The notes: generated from the sequence alone by a model not told the origin. Shown: positions 6,396 to 14,243, numbered from the stretch's first letter. The stretch is DNA of 16,754 bases from Lawsonibacter sp. (GCA_022798855.1 JAAWNI010000015.1:1-16754); one strand, 5' to 3'. Program-made: numbers and translations.

Positions 6396-6532
6396 GCCGG
6401 GCAGGGGGCGTATTTGACAGGCGTTAGGGAAAGACGCCATGGGCTGGGGGTCCGAATGGGGCATGACGCCTCTCAAATGCGCCCTGAGACAGAAAAAACA
6501 TCCCCTGTGGGGAGAGGAGTGGACCAAACGCA

Positions 6533-7354
6533 ATGAATATTACCTATATTATTGGTACTGTAGGCGCCTTCCTGGTTATGATCTTCGGCATGATCTTCGA
6601 CCTGAAAGGCGATCAGATGATCAATTTCGCCAAGATCGGAAACTTCTGGGACCCGTCCAGCGTTTTCATCGTCATTGGCTGTACGGTCTTTATTTTGGTG
6701 GCCAGTTTCCCCCCCAGCGCCCTGAAAGACATCCCCAAGCACTTCAAGGTGGCGATGAACACCAAAAAGTACGACCCCATGTCCGTTATCGAACAGCTGG
6801 TGGAGCTGGCCCAGGTGGCCCGTAAAAACGGCCTGCTGGCCCTGGAGGAAAAGGGCAACCAGCAGGAGGACCCCTTTTTTAAGCAGTGCATCATGCTCAT
6901 CGTGGACAACAACGACGCCGACCAGGCCAAGGAGATCATGATGAACGACATCGAGCAGGCCTGCGCCCGGCACGAGGACGCCGCGGGCATGTACGACAAA
7001 GGCTCCGCCGTGGCCCCCGCCTTCGGCATGGTGGGCACGCTGGTGGGCCTGATCAACATGCTGGCCGCCATGGACGTGTCCAGCGGCGGCGGCGACCTGG
7101 GCCCCTCCATGGCTACCGCCCTGATTACCACTTTGTACGGCTGCGTGCTGGCCCACGTGATCTTTGGCCCCATCGCCAACCAGCTGCGCAAGCGGGACGA
7201 GGAGGAGACGCTCTGCAAGCTTATCATCGTGGAGGGCATCATGTCCATCCAGTCCGGCGCCAACCCCAAGTTCCTGCGGGAGAAGCTGTTCACCTTCATG
7301 GCGCAGAAGCAGCGGGACGGCGACGGCAAGAAGCCCTCCAAGGGCGGCGACTAA
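6533..7354 (+). CDS. motA: Flagellar stator protein MotA
   Basis: MotA is the membrane stator subunit that, with MotB, carries ions and pushes on the rotor. The 273-aa protein has four predicted membrane segments (about 3-22, 42-60, 157-180 and 195-217). The large cytoplasmic loop carries the conserved RKNGLLALEE block, where R97 and E105 fit the charged residues that meet the rotor protein FliG. PAFGMVGTLVGLI (162-174) and the later GPIANQL (P213) carry the two conserved prolines near the ion path. The cytoplasmic tail is Lys/Gly-rich. Its ribosome binding site is GGAGAGGAG at 6511-6519. The family call is firm; whether the ion is H+ or Na+ cannot be read with confidence. Confidence 0.96.
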   Translation: MNITYIIGTVGAFLVMIFGMIFDLKGDQMINFAKIGNFWDPSSVFIVIGCTVFILVASFPPSALKDIPKHFKVAMNTKKYDPMSVIEQLVELAQVARKNGLLALEEKGNQQEDPFFKQCIMLIVDNNDADQAKEIMMNDIEQACARHEDAAGMYDKGSAVAPAFGMVGTLVGLINMLAAMDVSSGGGDLGPSMATALITTLYGCVLAHVIFGPIANQLRKRDEEETLCKLIIVEGIMSIQSGANPKFLREKLFTFMAQKQRDGDGKKPSKGGD

Positions 7355-7389
7355 TCCCGCCCTTCTGTGAAGAACTGAGGTGAAACACC

Positions 7390-8196
7390 GTGGCAAGCAT
7401 TAAAAAGAAAAGCTCCGGCGGCGGCGGCGCCAACTGGATGGACACCTATGGCGACATGGTGACCCTTCTGCTGTGCTTCTTCGTCCTGCTCTACTCCATG
7501 TCCACCATCGACACCAAAAAGTGGGAGTGGATCGTCCAGCAGTTCAACAAGGACTACTCCCCCACCGAGCCGGTGGAGCCGGGCCCCTCTGTCAGCGGCA
7601 GCACCAGCGGCGGCAACGAACTGCCCGCCACCCAGGTGGATGAGGCGATGGATGAGCTGTACCAGTTTTTAAAGTCTTACGCGCAGAACAACACAGACGC
7701 GTCCATCTCCGTCAGCCAAGGCGACGGCTACGTCTTCATCTCCTTTGACGACGCCGTTTTCTTCGACGGCAACAGCTCCCAGATACGCCCCGAGGGCGCG
7801 GCCATTCTGGACGCCCTGATCCCCGCGCTCACCAAGGCGGGGCCCTTTATCGATGAGCTGGAGGTTCTGGGCCACACCGCCCAGGCCACCCCCTACGGGC
7901 CCAACCCCACTCTGGCGGACCGGAACCTGTCCTGCCTCCGTGCTTCAGAGGTGGCCAGCTATTTCCAGGACCGGATCGACGGGGAAAGCTTGGACCCCGG
8001 CCGGCTGGTGGCCAAGGGCTTCGGCCAGTGGCGGCCTGTGGCCGACAACCAAGACAGCGTCCAGAAGGCCAAGAACCGCCGCGTGGAGATGGTGGTCACC
8101 GGCAGGAACCTGGAGGACCACATGCAGGACAAATTCCAGCAGTATTACACCATGTATAAAACCACTACCGGCCAGGCGACGGGCGGCAGTGAATGA
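7390..8196 (+). CDS. motB: Flagellar stator protein MotB
   Basis: MotB is the stator subunit that anchors MotA to peptidoglycan. A GTG start at 7390, with GAGGTGA at 7377-7383, gives a Lys/Gly-rich cytoplasmic end followed by a single membrane helix (about 22-40). D22 in YGDMVTLLLCFF matches the ion-carrying aspartate of the family. A Pro/Ser/Gly-rich plug/linker region spans about 57-80. The OmpA-like peptidoglycan-binding domain covers about 110-237 (VFFDGNSSQIRPEGAAIL, ELEVLGHTAQ, LSCLRASEVASYF and KNRRVEMVV). It follows motA by 35 nt and precedes fliM. The length of 268 aa is normal. Confidence 0.95.
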   Translation: MASIKKKSSGGGGANWMDTYGDMVTLLLCFFVLLYSMSTIDTKKWEWIVQQFNKDYSPTEPVEPGPSVSGSTSGGNELPATQVDEAMDELYQFLKSYAQNNTDASISVSQGDGYVFISFDDAVFFDGNSSQIRPEGAAILDALIPALTKAGPFIDELEVLGHTAQATPYGPNPTLADRNLSCLRASEVASYFQDRIDGESLDPGRLVAKGFGQWRPVADNQDSVQKAKNRRVEMVVTGRNLEDHMQDKFQQYYTMYKTTTGQATGGSE

Positions 8197-8247
8197 CGGC
8201 CTCCCCCGCGCGGGGCCAAGACCTGGTTATCAAATGAGGGAAGCAAT

Positions 8248-9237
8248 ATGGCTGAAGTCTTATCACAAAGTCAGATAGACGCTCTGCTGAACGCGGCCAG
8301 AAACGGAGAGTTGGACGTAGACAAGCCGGCGGATAAGTCCTCGGAGCAGAAGTACCGCAAGTACGACTTCTACAGCCCGAGGAAGTTCACCAAGGACCGG
8401 CTGAAAATGCTCAACAGCATTTTCGAGAGCTATGCCCGCGTAATCAACTCCCGGATCAACGCCTTGCTCCACACCACCTGCGAGATCGAGGTGGACAGCG
8501 TGGAGGAGCAGCGGTACTATGAGTTCTCCAACGCGCTGACGGAGAGCGACGTGTTGGCCCTGGCTAAAATCGACCTGGAGCACCTCCAGGGCGACGACCC
8601 CATCCTGGTCCATCTGGACACGCCGGTGGTGCTGTCCATGCTGGACCGGCTGATGGGCGGCGAGGGCGACCCGGACCCTATTCTGTCCAGCGACTACAAC
8701 CTCACCGACCTGGAACTGAATATGTACGACGACTTGATACGGGACATGATCTCCATTCTGGGCGGCAGCTGGGAGAACTACATCAGCCTCAAATTTGAGT
8801 ACACCCGAACCGAGGTGAACCCCACCCTGGTCCAGCTCATCGGCTACGATGAGACGGTGGTGATTGTCGGCCTGAACATCAAATTCCCCAACTGCACCGG
8901 CCGGATGAGCCTCTGCCTGCCCGGCGAGATGCTGACCAATGTTTTCAGCGAGATCAGCAAGAGCAACAGCCGCCACACCACCGGAGAGGACAAATCGGAG
9001 GAGATTTTCGACACCCTGCGGGAGTCCGAGCTGGAGATCGTGGCGGAGCTGGCCCGCACCCGCATCTTACTCAGCGACCTGTACCATTTGAACGTAGGCG
9101 ACGTGGTGGATATCAAGCGCCCCAAGGACTCCCCCATCTTCCTGAACATCGGCGGGCGGAGGTGGTTCGACGGGCGCATGGGTACCAGCAACAAGCAGGT
9201 GGCCGTAAAGATAGGCGAAACCTACTACAAAGCCTAA
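8248..9237 (+). CDS. fliM: Flagellar motor switch protein FliM
   Basis: FliM is the C-ring switch protein that binds CheY-P and joins FliG to FliN/FliY. The N-terminal CheY-P-binding peptide is visible as LSQSQIDALLN (5-15), with Gln where most family members have Glu in LSQxEIDALL. The middle CheC-like domain spans about 45-225 (including MLDRLMGGEGDP). The C-terminal SpoA/FliN-like domain occupies about 245-325 (VAELARTRILLSDLYHLNVG, then DVVDIKRPKDSPIF). The start has GAGGG at 8236-8240, 7 nt upstream. The length of 329 aa is standard. FliL, often encoded just before fliM, is not present here. Confidence 0.97.
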   Translation: MAEVLSQSQIDALLNAARNGELDVDKPADKSSEQKYRKYDFYSPRKFTKDRLKMLNSIFESYARVINSRINALLHTTCEIEVDSVEEQRYYEFSNALTESDVLALAKIDLEHLQGDDPILVHLDTPVVLSMLDRLMGGEGDPDPILSSDYNLTDLELNMYDDLIRDMISILGGSWENYISLKFEYTRTEVNPTLVQLIGYDETVVIVGLNIKFPNCTGRMSLCLPGEMLTNVFSEISKSNSRHTTGEDKSEEIFDTLRESELEIVAELARTRILLSDLYHLNVGDVVDIKRPKDSPIFLNIGGRRWFDGRMGTSNKQVAVKIGETYYKA

Positions 9238-9252
9238 AAGGAGCGAATCTGG

Positions 9253-10536
9253 ATGGAAGAGAATATTTTTAGCCCGATGGTAATAGACGCCATCGGAGAA
9301 ATCATGAACATCAGCCTAGGCTCCTCGGCCACCGCGGCCTCCAACATGCTGGACCACCGTGTGGACATCACCACCCCCAGAGTGAGCGTGATCAACGCGG
9401 AGGAGTTTACGCTGGGCCGGATCGAGCCGGCTGTGGGCGTGGAGATTAAGTATGTCTGCGGCCTGGAGGGCAGCAACATCATGATGCTCAAGCGCAGCGA
9501 CGTGAAGGCCATCGTGGACATCCTGCTGGGCACCGAGACGCCCGACGAGGAGTTTGAGCTGAACGACCTGTCCATCAGCGCCGTGTGCGAGCTGATGAAC
9601 CAGATGATGGGCTCCGCCTCCACCGCCCTGTCCGACCTGCTGGGCCGGATGGTGAACATCTCCACCCCCGAGTCCTTCGAAATGACCGACCTGGACAAGG
9701 TGAAGGAGGAGCACTTCCCCGTGACCCACGGCCCGGTGGTGGTGGTCCGGTTCAATCTGACCATTGAGGACGTCATCGACAGCGAGTTTATGAACGTCAT
9801 GTCGGTGGAGCTGGCCAAGGAGCTGGTTTCCGGCTTCGGGCTGGACCTGGACGACTCCCCGGCCGACGCCGCACCCCCTCCAGCCCCCGCACCCGCCCCT
9901 GCGGCGGCCCCCGCACCGGCTCCCGCTGGCGGCGGCGCCACCCTGAGCCAGGAGGAGATCGAGCGGCTGATGTCGGGCGGAGCTGCGGCCCCCGCGCCCG
10001 CCCCAGCTCCGGCACCCGCACCGCCCCCTGCGGCTCCGGCCGCCCCGGCCCCCGGAGCGCCCGCCGGCGCCCCGCCCCAGGGGATGCCCCCGGCGGGGGA
10101 GATGCCCCCGGGCTACCCCGGCTATCCCCCCTACGGGCAGTACCCCTACCCCTACCCGCCCTACCCCATGTACCCCCCCCAGCCCGCCCCAGCTCCCGAG
10201 CCCAAGGTTATCAACGCCCAGCCGGCCCGGATGCAGCCGTTGGATGCGGAGGCCAAGCTGGGCCCGGAGCAGAAGCAGAACCTGGACCTGATCATGACCG
10301 TCCCCCTGGAGGTGGCGGTGGAGATCGGCCGCACCCGCCGGAAGATTCAGGACATCCTGTCCTTCTCCAAGGGCTCACTGGTGGTTTTGGACAAGTTGGC
10401 CGGCGACCAGGTGGACCTTCTGGTCAACGGCCAGTGCGTCGCCAAGGGCGACGTGGTGGTCATCGACGACAACTTCGGCATTCGAATCACCGAGATCCTG
10501 CAAAAGCCGGACATCAACGAGTTGATCCAGGGATAG
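9253..10536 (+). CDS. fliY: Motor switch phosphatase FliY (CheC-like domain fused to FliN/SpoA domain)
   Basis: FliY forms part of the C-ring in Firmicutes and dephosphorylates CheY-P. Two CheC-type active-site helices are present: DAIGEIMNISLG with E16 and N19, and SAVCELMNQMMG with E113 and N116. The CheC-like part covers about 1-200. The linker (about 205-335) is Pro/Ala-rich, then Pro/Tyr/Gly-rich. The C-terminal SpoA/FliN domain covers about 343-420 (PLEVAVEIGRTRRKIQDIL, then DQVDLLVNGQCVAKGDVVVI). Unusually, the protein starts directly at the CheC domain, without the LSQxEIDALL peptide found at the N-terminus of Bacillus FliY. A very similar LSQEEIERLMSGG sits at 231-243 inside the linker. 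The linker coding DNA is extremely GC-rich and contains an 8-C run (10173-10180). The ribosome binding site is AAAAGGAG at 9236-9243, overlapping the fliM stop. Confidence 0.94.
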   Translation: MEENIFSPMVIDAIGEIMNISLGSSATAASNMLDHRVDITTPRVSVINAEEFTLGRIEPAVGVEIKYVCGLEGSNIMMLKRSDVKAIVDILLGTETPDEEFELNDLSISAVCELMNQMMGSASTALSDLLGRMVNISTPESFEMTDLDKVKEEHFPVTHGPVVVVRFNLTIEDVIDSEFMNVMSVELAKELVSGFGLDLDDSPADAAPPPAPAPAPAAAPAPAPAGGGATLSQEEIERLMSGGAAAPAPAPAPAPAPPPAAPAAPAPGAPAGAPPQGMPPAGEMPPGYPGYPPYGQYPYPYPPYPMYPPQPAPAPEPKVINAQPARMQPLDAEAKLGPEQKQNLDLIMTVPLEVAVEIGRTRRKIQDILSFSKGSLVVLDKLAGDQVDLLVNGQCVAKGDVVVIDDNFGIRITEILQKPDINELIQG

Positions 10537-10594
10537 AACCAGATCCCAGACCTTACATGAAAATAAAAGTAAAATTGTAAAAAGGATGGTTACT

Positions 10595-10960
10595 ATGGCT
10601 AAGATTATGATGGTTGACGACGCTGCGTTCATGCGCAAGGTCATCAAGGATACCCTGAGCAAGGCCGGCTACACCGATCTTCACGAGGCTGAGGATGGTG
10701 CGATGGCTGTGGAGAAGTACAACGAGCTGAAGCCCGACCTGGTGCTGATGGACATCACCATGCCCAACATGGACGGCCTGGAGGCCTTGAAGGCCATCCG
10801 CGCCGCCGACCCCAACGCCAACGTGGTGATGTGCTCCGCCATGGGCCAGGAGACGATGGTAATCGACGCCATCCGCTCCGGCGCGAAGGACTTTATCGTC
10901 AAGCCCTTCAAGCCCGAGCGCGTGCTGAAAACCGTCACCTCCATTGTGGGCGACCCCTGA
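10595..10960 (+). CDS. cheY: Chemotaxis response regulator CheY
   Basis: CheY is a single receiver-domain protein. When phosphorylated by CheA it binds the switch proteins FliM/FliY and changes motor rotation. All catalytic positions are visible in the 122 residues: acidic pair D8/D9, phospho-acceptor D53 (LMDITMPNMDG), S81 (VVMCSAMG) and K103 (FIVKPFK), with F100 at the aromatic switch position. There is no output domain. The ATG at 10595 is preferred over the one at 10586 because AAGGA (10582-10586) is then 8 nt upstream, and because MAKIMMVDD is the usual start. The preceding 58-nt gap is unusually A/T-rich. It follows fliY as in Bacillus, placing CheY next to its own phosphatase. Confidence 0.96.
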   Translation: MAKIMMVDDAAFMRKVIKDTLSKAGYTDLHEAEDGAMAVEKYNELKPDLVLMDITMPNMDGLEALKAIRAADPNANVVMCSAMGQETMVIDAIRSGAKDFIVKPFKPERVLKTVTSIVGDP

Positions 10961-10961
10961 T

Positions 10962-11330
10962 ATGCAGTCCCTTCTCTCCGCCCTGGGCATGCTGCTGGCC
11001 GTCCTGCTGGTGCTGGCCGGCGCTTACGCCTTTACCAACTGGGCGGGCAAAAATCTGGGCGGCTTTGGCTCCGTCCTGGGCGGAAGCGGCCAGATCGAGG
11101 TGCTGGACCGGGCCGGCGTTGGCAAGGACCAGGCCCTGCTGGTGGTCCGGGCCGGACAGCGCTACCTGCTGATTGGCAGCTGCCCCGCGGGGATGACCCT
11201 GCTGGCCGAGCTGACCCGGGAGGAGGGGGAGAACTGGAAGCCCTCCGGACCCCAGGCGGGGGCGGAGGGAAAGCGCTTCACGGACTTCCGCGCCCTGTTG
11301 GGAAGGCTGAGGGAAAAAGACAATGACTGA
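10962..11330 (+). CDS. fliO: Flagellar biosynthesis protein FliO (FliZ in Bacillus naming)
   Basis: FliO is a small membrane protein that helps assemble or stabilise the FliP-FliQ-FliR export gate. The 122-residue protein has one N-terminal membrane helix (about 5-25, LGMLLAVLLVLAGAYAF). A cytoplasmic domain follows with the family pattern GQIEVLDRAGVGKDQALLVV, then RYLLIGSCPAGMTLLAEL, and a charged tail. The ATG is 1 nt after the cheY stop, without a clear Shine-Dalgarno sequence, so translation is probably coupled to cheY. An in-frame TTG at 10944 would overlap cheY and is less likely. The position directly before fliP supports the call for this weakly conserved family. Confidence 0.88.
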   Translation: MQSLLSALGMLLAVLLVLAGAYAFTNWAGKNLGGFGSVLGGSGQIEVLDRAGVGKDQALLVVRAGQRYLLIGSCPAGMTLLAELTREEGENWKPSGPQAGAEGKRFTDFRALLGRLREKDND

Positions 11331-11360
11331 CTACAGGGCCGCGAAACGAGGTGGGGAAGA

Positions 11361-12029
11361 ATGCTGAACGACGCGCTGATCAATGTAAACGGCGAAAGCG
11401 TACAGGCGCTGGAGATACTGTTCTTCACCACGGTCCTGGCGCTGCTCCCCTCGCTGGTCATCATGATGACCTCCTTTACCCGGTATATCGTGGTGTTCTC
11501 CTTTACCCGCACCGCCATGGGCACCCAGCAGACCCCGCCCAATATGGTGCTGGTGGGGATGGCCCTGATCCTGACCCTGTTCACCATGACGCCCACCCTG
11601 AACGCCGTCAATGAGGAGGCTTTCCAGCCCTATCAGGCTGAGGAGATCACGCAGATCGAGTTCTTTCAGCGGGCCCAGGGCCCCTTCAAGCGGTTTATGG
11701 CCCACTCCACAGAGCTCCAGAGCCTGGCGCTGTACTGCAACATGTCGGGCACCCCCGCGCCGGCTGACGAGGAGGAGGCCGTCCAGCTCCCACTGACGGT
11801 GATCATCCCAGCCTTCGTCACCTCGGAGCTGAAACGGGCCTTCATCATCGGCTTCCTGCTCTATATCCCCTTCGTGCTCATCGACATGGTGGTGGCTTCC
11901 ACCCTGATGTCTATGGGTATGGTTATGCTTCCGCCCTCTATGATCTCCACCCCCTTTAAGCTGCTGCTCTTTATCATGCTGGACGGCTGGCAGCTGCTGT
12001 TTGCCACCCTGGCGAGCGGCTTCACGTAA
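11361..12029 (+). CDS. fliP: Flagellar export gate protein FliP
   Basis: FliP forms the pentameric core of the export gate with FliQ and FliR in the inner membrane. The 222-aa protein aligns throughout with the family: LPSLVIMMTSFTRYIVVFSF (about 29-48), the following PPNMVLVGMALILT, IIPAFVTSELKRAFIIGFLL in the second half, and PPSMIS...LDGWQLL near the end. Four hydrophobic segments are visible. It lacks the cleaved N-terminal signal peptide of enteric FliP, starting just before the first membrane helix as in the short Bacillus-type proteins. The ribosome binding site is GAGGTGG at 11348-11354, 6 nt before the ATG. Confidence 0.97.
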   Translation: MLNDALINVNGESVQALEILFFTTVLALLPSLVIMMTSFTRYIVVFSFTRTAMGTQQTPPNMVLVGMALILTLFTMTPTLNAVNEEAFQPYQAEEITQIEFFQRAQGPFKRFMAHSTELQSLALYCNMSGTPAPADEEEAVQLPLTVIIPAFVTSELKRAFIIGFLLYIPFVLIDMVVASTLMSMGMVMLPPSMISTPFKLLLFIMLDGWQLLFATLASGFT

Positions 12030-12034
12030 GGAGG
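12028..12034 (+). promoter_or_regulatory. fliQ ribosome binding site overlapping the fliP stop codon
   Basis: AAGGAGG begins inside the TAA stop of fliP (12027-12029) and ends 4 nt before the fliQ ATG at 12039. The overlap suggests coupled translation of these two gate subunits. Confidence 0.7.
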
Positions 12035-12038
12035 CAGT

Positions 12039-12302
12039 ATGAATATTGATCAAGTGACAGAGGTGGTGCGGGAAGGCGTCTGGGTGGCCCTAAAGCTGGG
12101 CGGCCCCATGCTGATCCTCAGCATGATGGTGGGCGTGTTCATCGCGATTTTCCAGGCCGTGACCCAGATCCACGAGCAGACCCTCTCCTTTATCCTCAAG
12201 CTGACAGTGGTGATCCTGGTCCTCCTCGTCGGGGGGGGCTGGATGATGGAGACGCTGTTGGAGTACGCAAGAAAGCTCTTTGCCCTGATGGCCATGCGGT
12301 AG
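12039..12302 (+). CDS. fliQ: Flagellar export gate protein FliQ
   Basis: FliQ is a small two-helix membrane protein; copies wrap around the FliP/FliR core of the export gate. The 87-residue protein has the normal length and two membrane segments (about 17-40 and 52-75). It shows the family pattern KLGGPMLILSMMVGVFIAIF and FQAVTQIHEQTLSFILKL. Residues V64-G65-G66-G67-W68 are encoded across a run of eight G bases (12231-12238), where a slip would shift the frame and remove the last 20 or so residues. It lies 9 nt after fliP and 14 nt before fliR. Confidence 0.96.
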   Translation: MNIDQVTEVVREGVWVALKLGGPMLILSMMVGVFIAIFQAVTQIHEQTLSFILKLTVVILVLLVGGGWMMETLLEYARKLFALMAMR

Positions 12303-12316
12303 AGGAGGAAAGGACC

Positions 12317-13081
12317 ATGGACTGGCCCCAGCTGACCCTGTTTATGTTGATCGCGGGCCGGATGACCGGCTGCGTGCTCTTCAACCCCCTGCTGGGAAGG
12401 CGGGGCGTCCCCGGACTAATCAAGGCGGGGCTGATTTTGCTGCTGACCTTGTGCGTCTTCCCCCTGTCCACCCTGCGGACCCCGGTGCCCCAGACTGTGA
12501 TGGGGCTGTCGCTGGCCTTCCTGCTGGAGCTCTTTTTGGGCTACGTGCTGGGGTTGGCGGTGAATATCTTTTTCTATATCCCCCTGCTGGCGGGCTCCAT
12601 GATCGACACCCAGATGGGCCTGTCCATGGGCGCCACCTACGACCCCGCGTCGGGCATCCAGGTGACCGCCACCTCCAACCTGCTCAACGTGCTGATGTCC
12701 CTGCTGTTTTTTGTGGCAAACGGACACCACACCCTCATCCGCATCCTGGCCGGCTCCGGCCTGGTGGTCCCTTTCGGGGCGGTGGCCCTGGGAGAGGACC
12801 TGTACGCGGCTTTGATTAAGCTGTTTATCGACTGCACCATCCTGGGCGTCAAGCTCTGCATGCCGGTTCTGGCGGCGGAGCTGATGGGCCAGGTGGGAAT
12901 GGGAATTTTGATGAAGGTCATCCCCCAGATCAACGTCTTCGCCATCAACATTGAGTTGAAGGTGATCATAGGCCTGGTGCTGACGTTGGTGCTGATGACC
13001 CCGTTCAGCAATTTCATGCTGGACGCGGAGAGGGAGATGCTCCTGGCCCTCCAGCGGCTCCTGCCCCTGATGTCGGGCTGA
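12317..13081 (+). CDS. fliR: Flagellar export gate protein FliR
   Basis: FliR contributes the single-copy subunit of the FliP-FliQ-FliR export gate in the inner membrane. The 254-aa protein is strongly hydrophobic with about six membrane segments. Family landmarks are MTGCVLFNPLLGRRGVPGLI near the N-terminus (about 15-34), the central GSMIDTQMGLSMGATYDPAS (about 93-112), and VIPQINVFAINIELKVIIGL late in the protein. The ribosome binding site is a very strong purine stretch, AGGAGGAAAGGA at 12303-12314. The usual neighbours fliQ and flhB flank it. No fusion to FlhB is seen, although such fusions occur in some clostridia. Confidence 0.96.
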   Translation: MDWPQLTLFMLIAGRMTGCVLFNPLLGRRGVPGLIKAGLILLLTLCVFPLSTLRTPVPQTVMGLSLAFLLELFLGYVLGLAVNIFFYIPLLAGSMIDTQMGLSMGATYDPASGIQVTATSNLLNVLMSLLFFVANGHHTLIRILAGSGLVVPFGAVALGEDLYAALIKLFIDCTILGVKLCMPVLAAELMGQVGMGILMKVIPQINVFAINIELKVIIGLVLTLVLMTPFSNFMLDAEREMLLALQRLLPLMSG

Positions 13082-13121
13082 GGGCGTCAGGCAAATCGGC
13101 TGACAGAGGGGGGATCACTCC

Positions 13122-14186
13122 ATGGCCGGCGACTCCAAAACCGAAAAGGCGACACCGAAGCGAAGGCGGGACGAACGAAAAAAAGGCAACGTCCTGATGA
13201 GCAAGGACGCCGTGGCCGTGGCCACCCTCATCGGAAGCCTGTTCATGGTCCAGATGATGGGCGGCGCGCTGGTGGAGCAGTTCCACAGCCTGCTGAACGC
13301 CTGCTTTGGCTATATCGCCATCGCGGCCCCAGAGATGATACCCACCATAATGAAGGAGATATTTAAAATCACCGTACTCTCCTTTTTGACGATGGCCGCC
13401 CCGTTTTTGGCGGTGACCGCCGTGCTGGCGGTGGGCGTAACCTTCTTCCAGACGAAAATGCTGGTGGCCGGGGAGTCCATCCGGCCGAAATTCAACCGCA
13501 TCAGCCCCCTCCAGGGCTTTAAGCGGCTCTTCTCCCTGCGCAGCATCATCGAGGCCGTCAAAGGGATGCTGAAAATCACCATCCTTCTGGCCCTCATTTT
13601 CAACTACTTCCGCAATGTGGCCCTCAGCTTTGCCCGGTTCCTGAATATGGACCTGTGGCAGTCCTGTGCCATCCTCTTCCAGGACATCATCAGCTTGGTG
13701 ACGCAGATCGCCATTGCCTTCGCCGCCCTGGCCTTTTTCGACTACCTGTACCAGTGGTGGGACTACGAACGGCAGCTGCGCATGTCCAAGCAGGAGATCA
13801 AAGAGGAGTACAAGCAGACTGAGGGCGACCCCCAGGTCAAGGGAAAAATCAAGCAGATACAGCGCCAGCGGGCCCAGCAGCGTATGATGCAGCAGGTGCC
13901 CCAGGCCGACGTGGTCATCCGAAACCCCACCCACTTTGCCGTGGCCCTGCGGTACAAGCCGGACCAGGACAACGCCCCCGTGGTGGTGGCCAAGGGAATG
14001 GACGAGTTGGCCCTGCGCATTGTCAAGGTGGCGGAGGAGCATCAGGTAGCCACTGTGGAGAATGTGCCGCTGGCCCACGCCCTCTATGACCGGGCGCCGC
14101 TGGACCGGGAGATCCCCCCGGACCTCTACGGGCCGGTGGCCGAGGTGCTGGTCTACGTGCTGAAGCTGGACCAGGAGGGCAAATGA
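13122..14186 (+). CDS. flhB: Flagellar export switch protein FlhB
   Basis: FlhB is the membrane protein that sets the substrate class of the export machine: rod/hook first, then filament. The start MAGDSKTEKATPKRRRDERK is typical. Four membrane segments lie at about 31-52, 84-110, 148-170 and 185-208. The cytoplasmic domain contains the autocleavage motif N268-P269-T270-H271, within VVIRNPTHFAVALRY. The later GMDELALRIVKVAEEHQV and the VPLAHALY segment complete the family pattern. The length of 354 aa is standard. The ribosome binding site is GAGGGGGGA at 13106-13114, which includes a 6-G run. FliK in the same operon is its functional partner. Confidence 0.97.
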   Translation: MAGDSKTEKATPKRRRDERKKGNVLMSKDAVAVATLIGSLFMVQMMGGALVEQFHSLLNACFGYIAIAAPEMIPTIMKEIFKITVLSFLTMAAPFLAVTAVLAVGVTFFQTKMLVAGESIRPKFNRISPLQGFKRLFSLRSIIEAVKGMLKITILLALIFNYFRNVALSFARFLNMDLWQSCAILFQDIISLVTQIAIAFAALAFFDYLYQWWDYERQLRMSKQEIKEEYKQTEGDPQVKGKIKQIQRQRAQQRMMQQVPQADVVIRNPTHFAVALRYKPDQDNAPVVVAKGMDELALRIVKVAEEHQVATVENVPLAHALYDRAPLDREIPPDLYGPVAEVLVYVLKLDQEGK

Positions 14187-14199
14187 ATTCGATAACAAG

Positions 14200-14217
14200 G
14201 CCCCTTTTGGGCGTTTT
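14200..14217 (+). other. Weak terminator-like hairpin between flhB and flhA
   Basis: GCCC (14200-14203) can pair with GGGC (14209-14212) around a T-rich loop, followed by GTTTT. A 4-bp stem is too weak for a normal rho-independent terminator, and flhA continues 26 nt later, so at most it could cause partial attenuation. Confidence 0.2.
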
Positions 14218-14243
14218 AATAGGCTACAGGAAAGGATGACACC

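Noticed and set aside
3423..6533. A 1036-residue open frame on the minus strand
   Set aside because: It runs antisense across flgD, the small gene, flgE and flbD, including their intergenic palindromes. Its translation is low-complexity (Leu/Val/Gly/His-rich) without domains. GC-rich third positions on the coding strand remove stop codons in this antisense frame.
6439..6825. Frame beginning in the flbD-motA gap
   Set aside because: It runs into motA in another frame; composition is not protein-like. The 137-nt gap otherwise holds only a small CCCC/GGGG hairpin (6502-6505/6509-6512) next to the motA ribosome binding site.
14185..14200. TTCGATAA as a possible sigma-28 -10 box before flhA
   Set aside because: There is no TAAA-like -35 box about 15 nt upstream, and the match to GCCGATAA is only partial.
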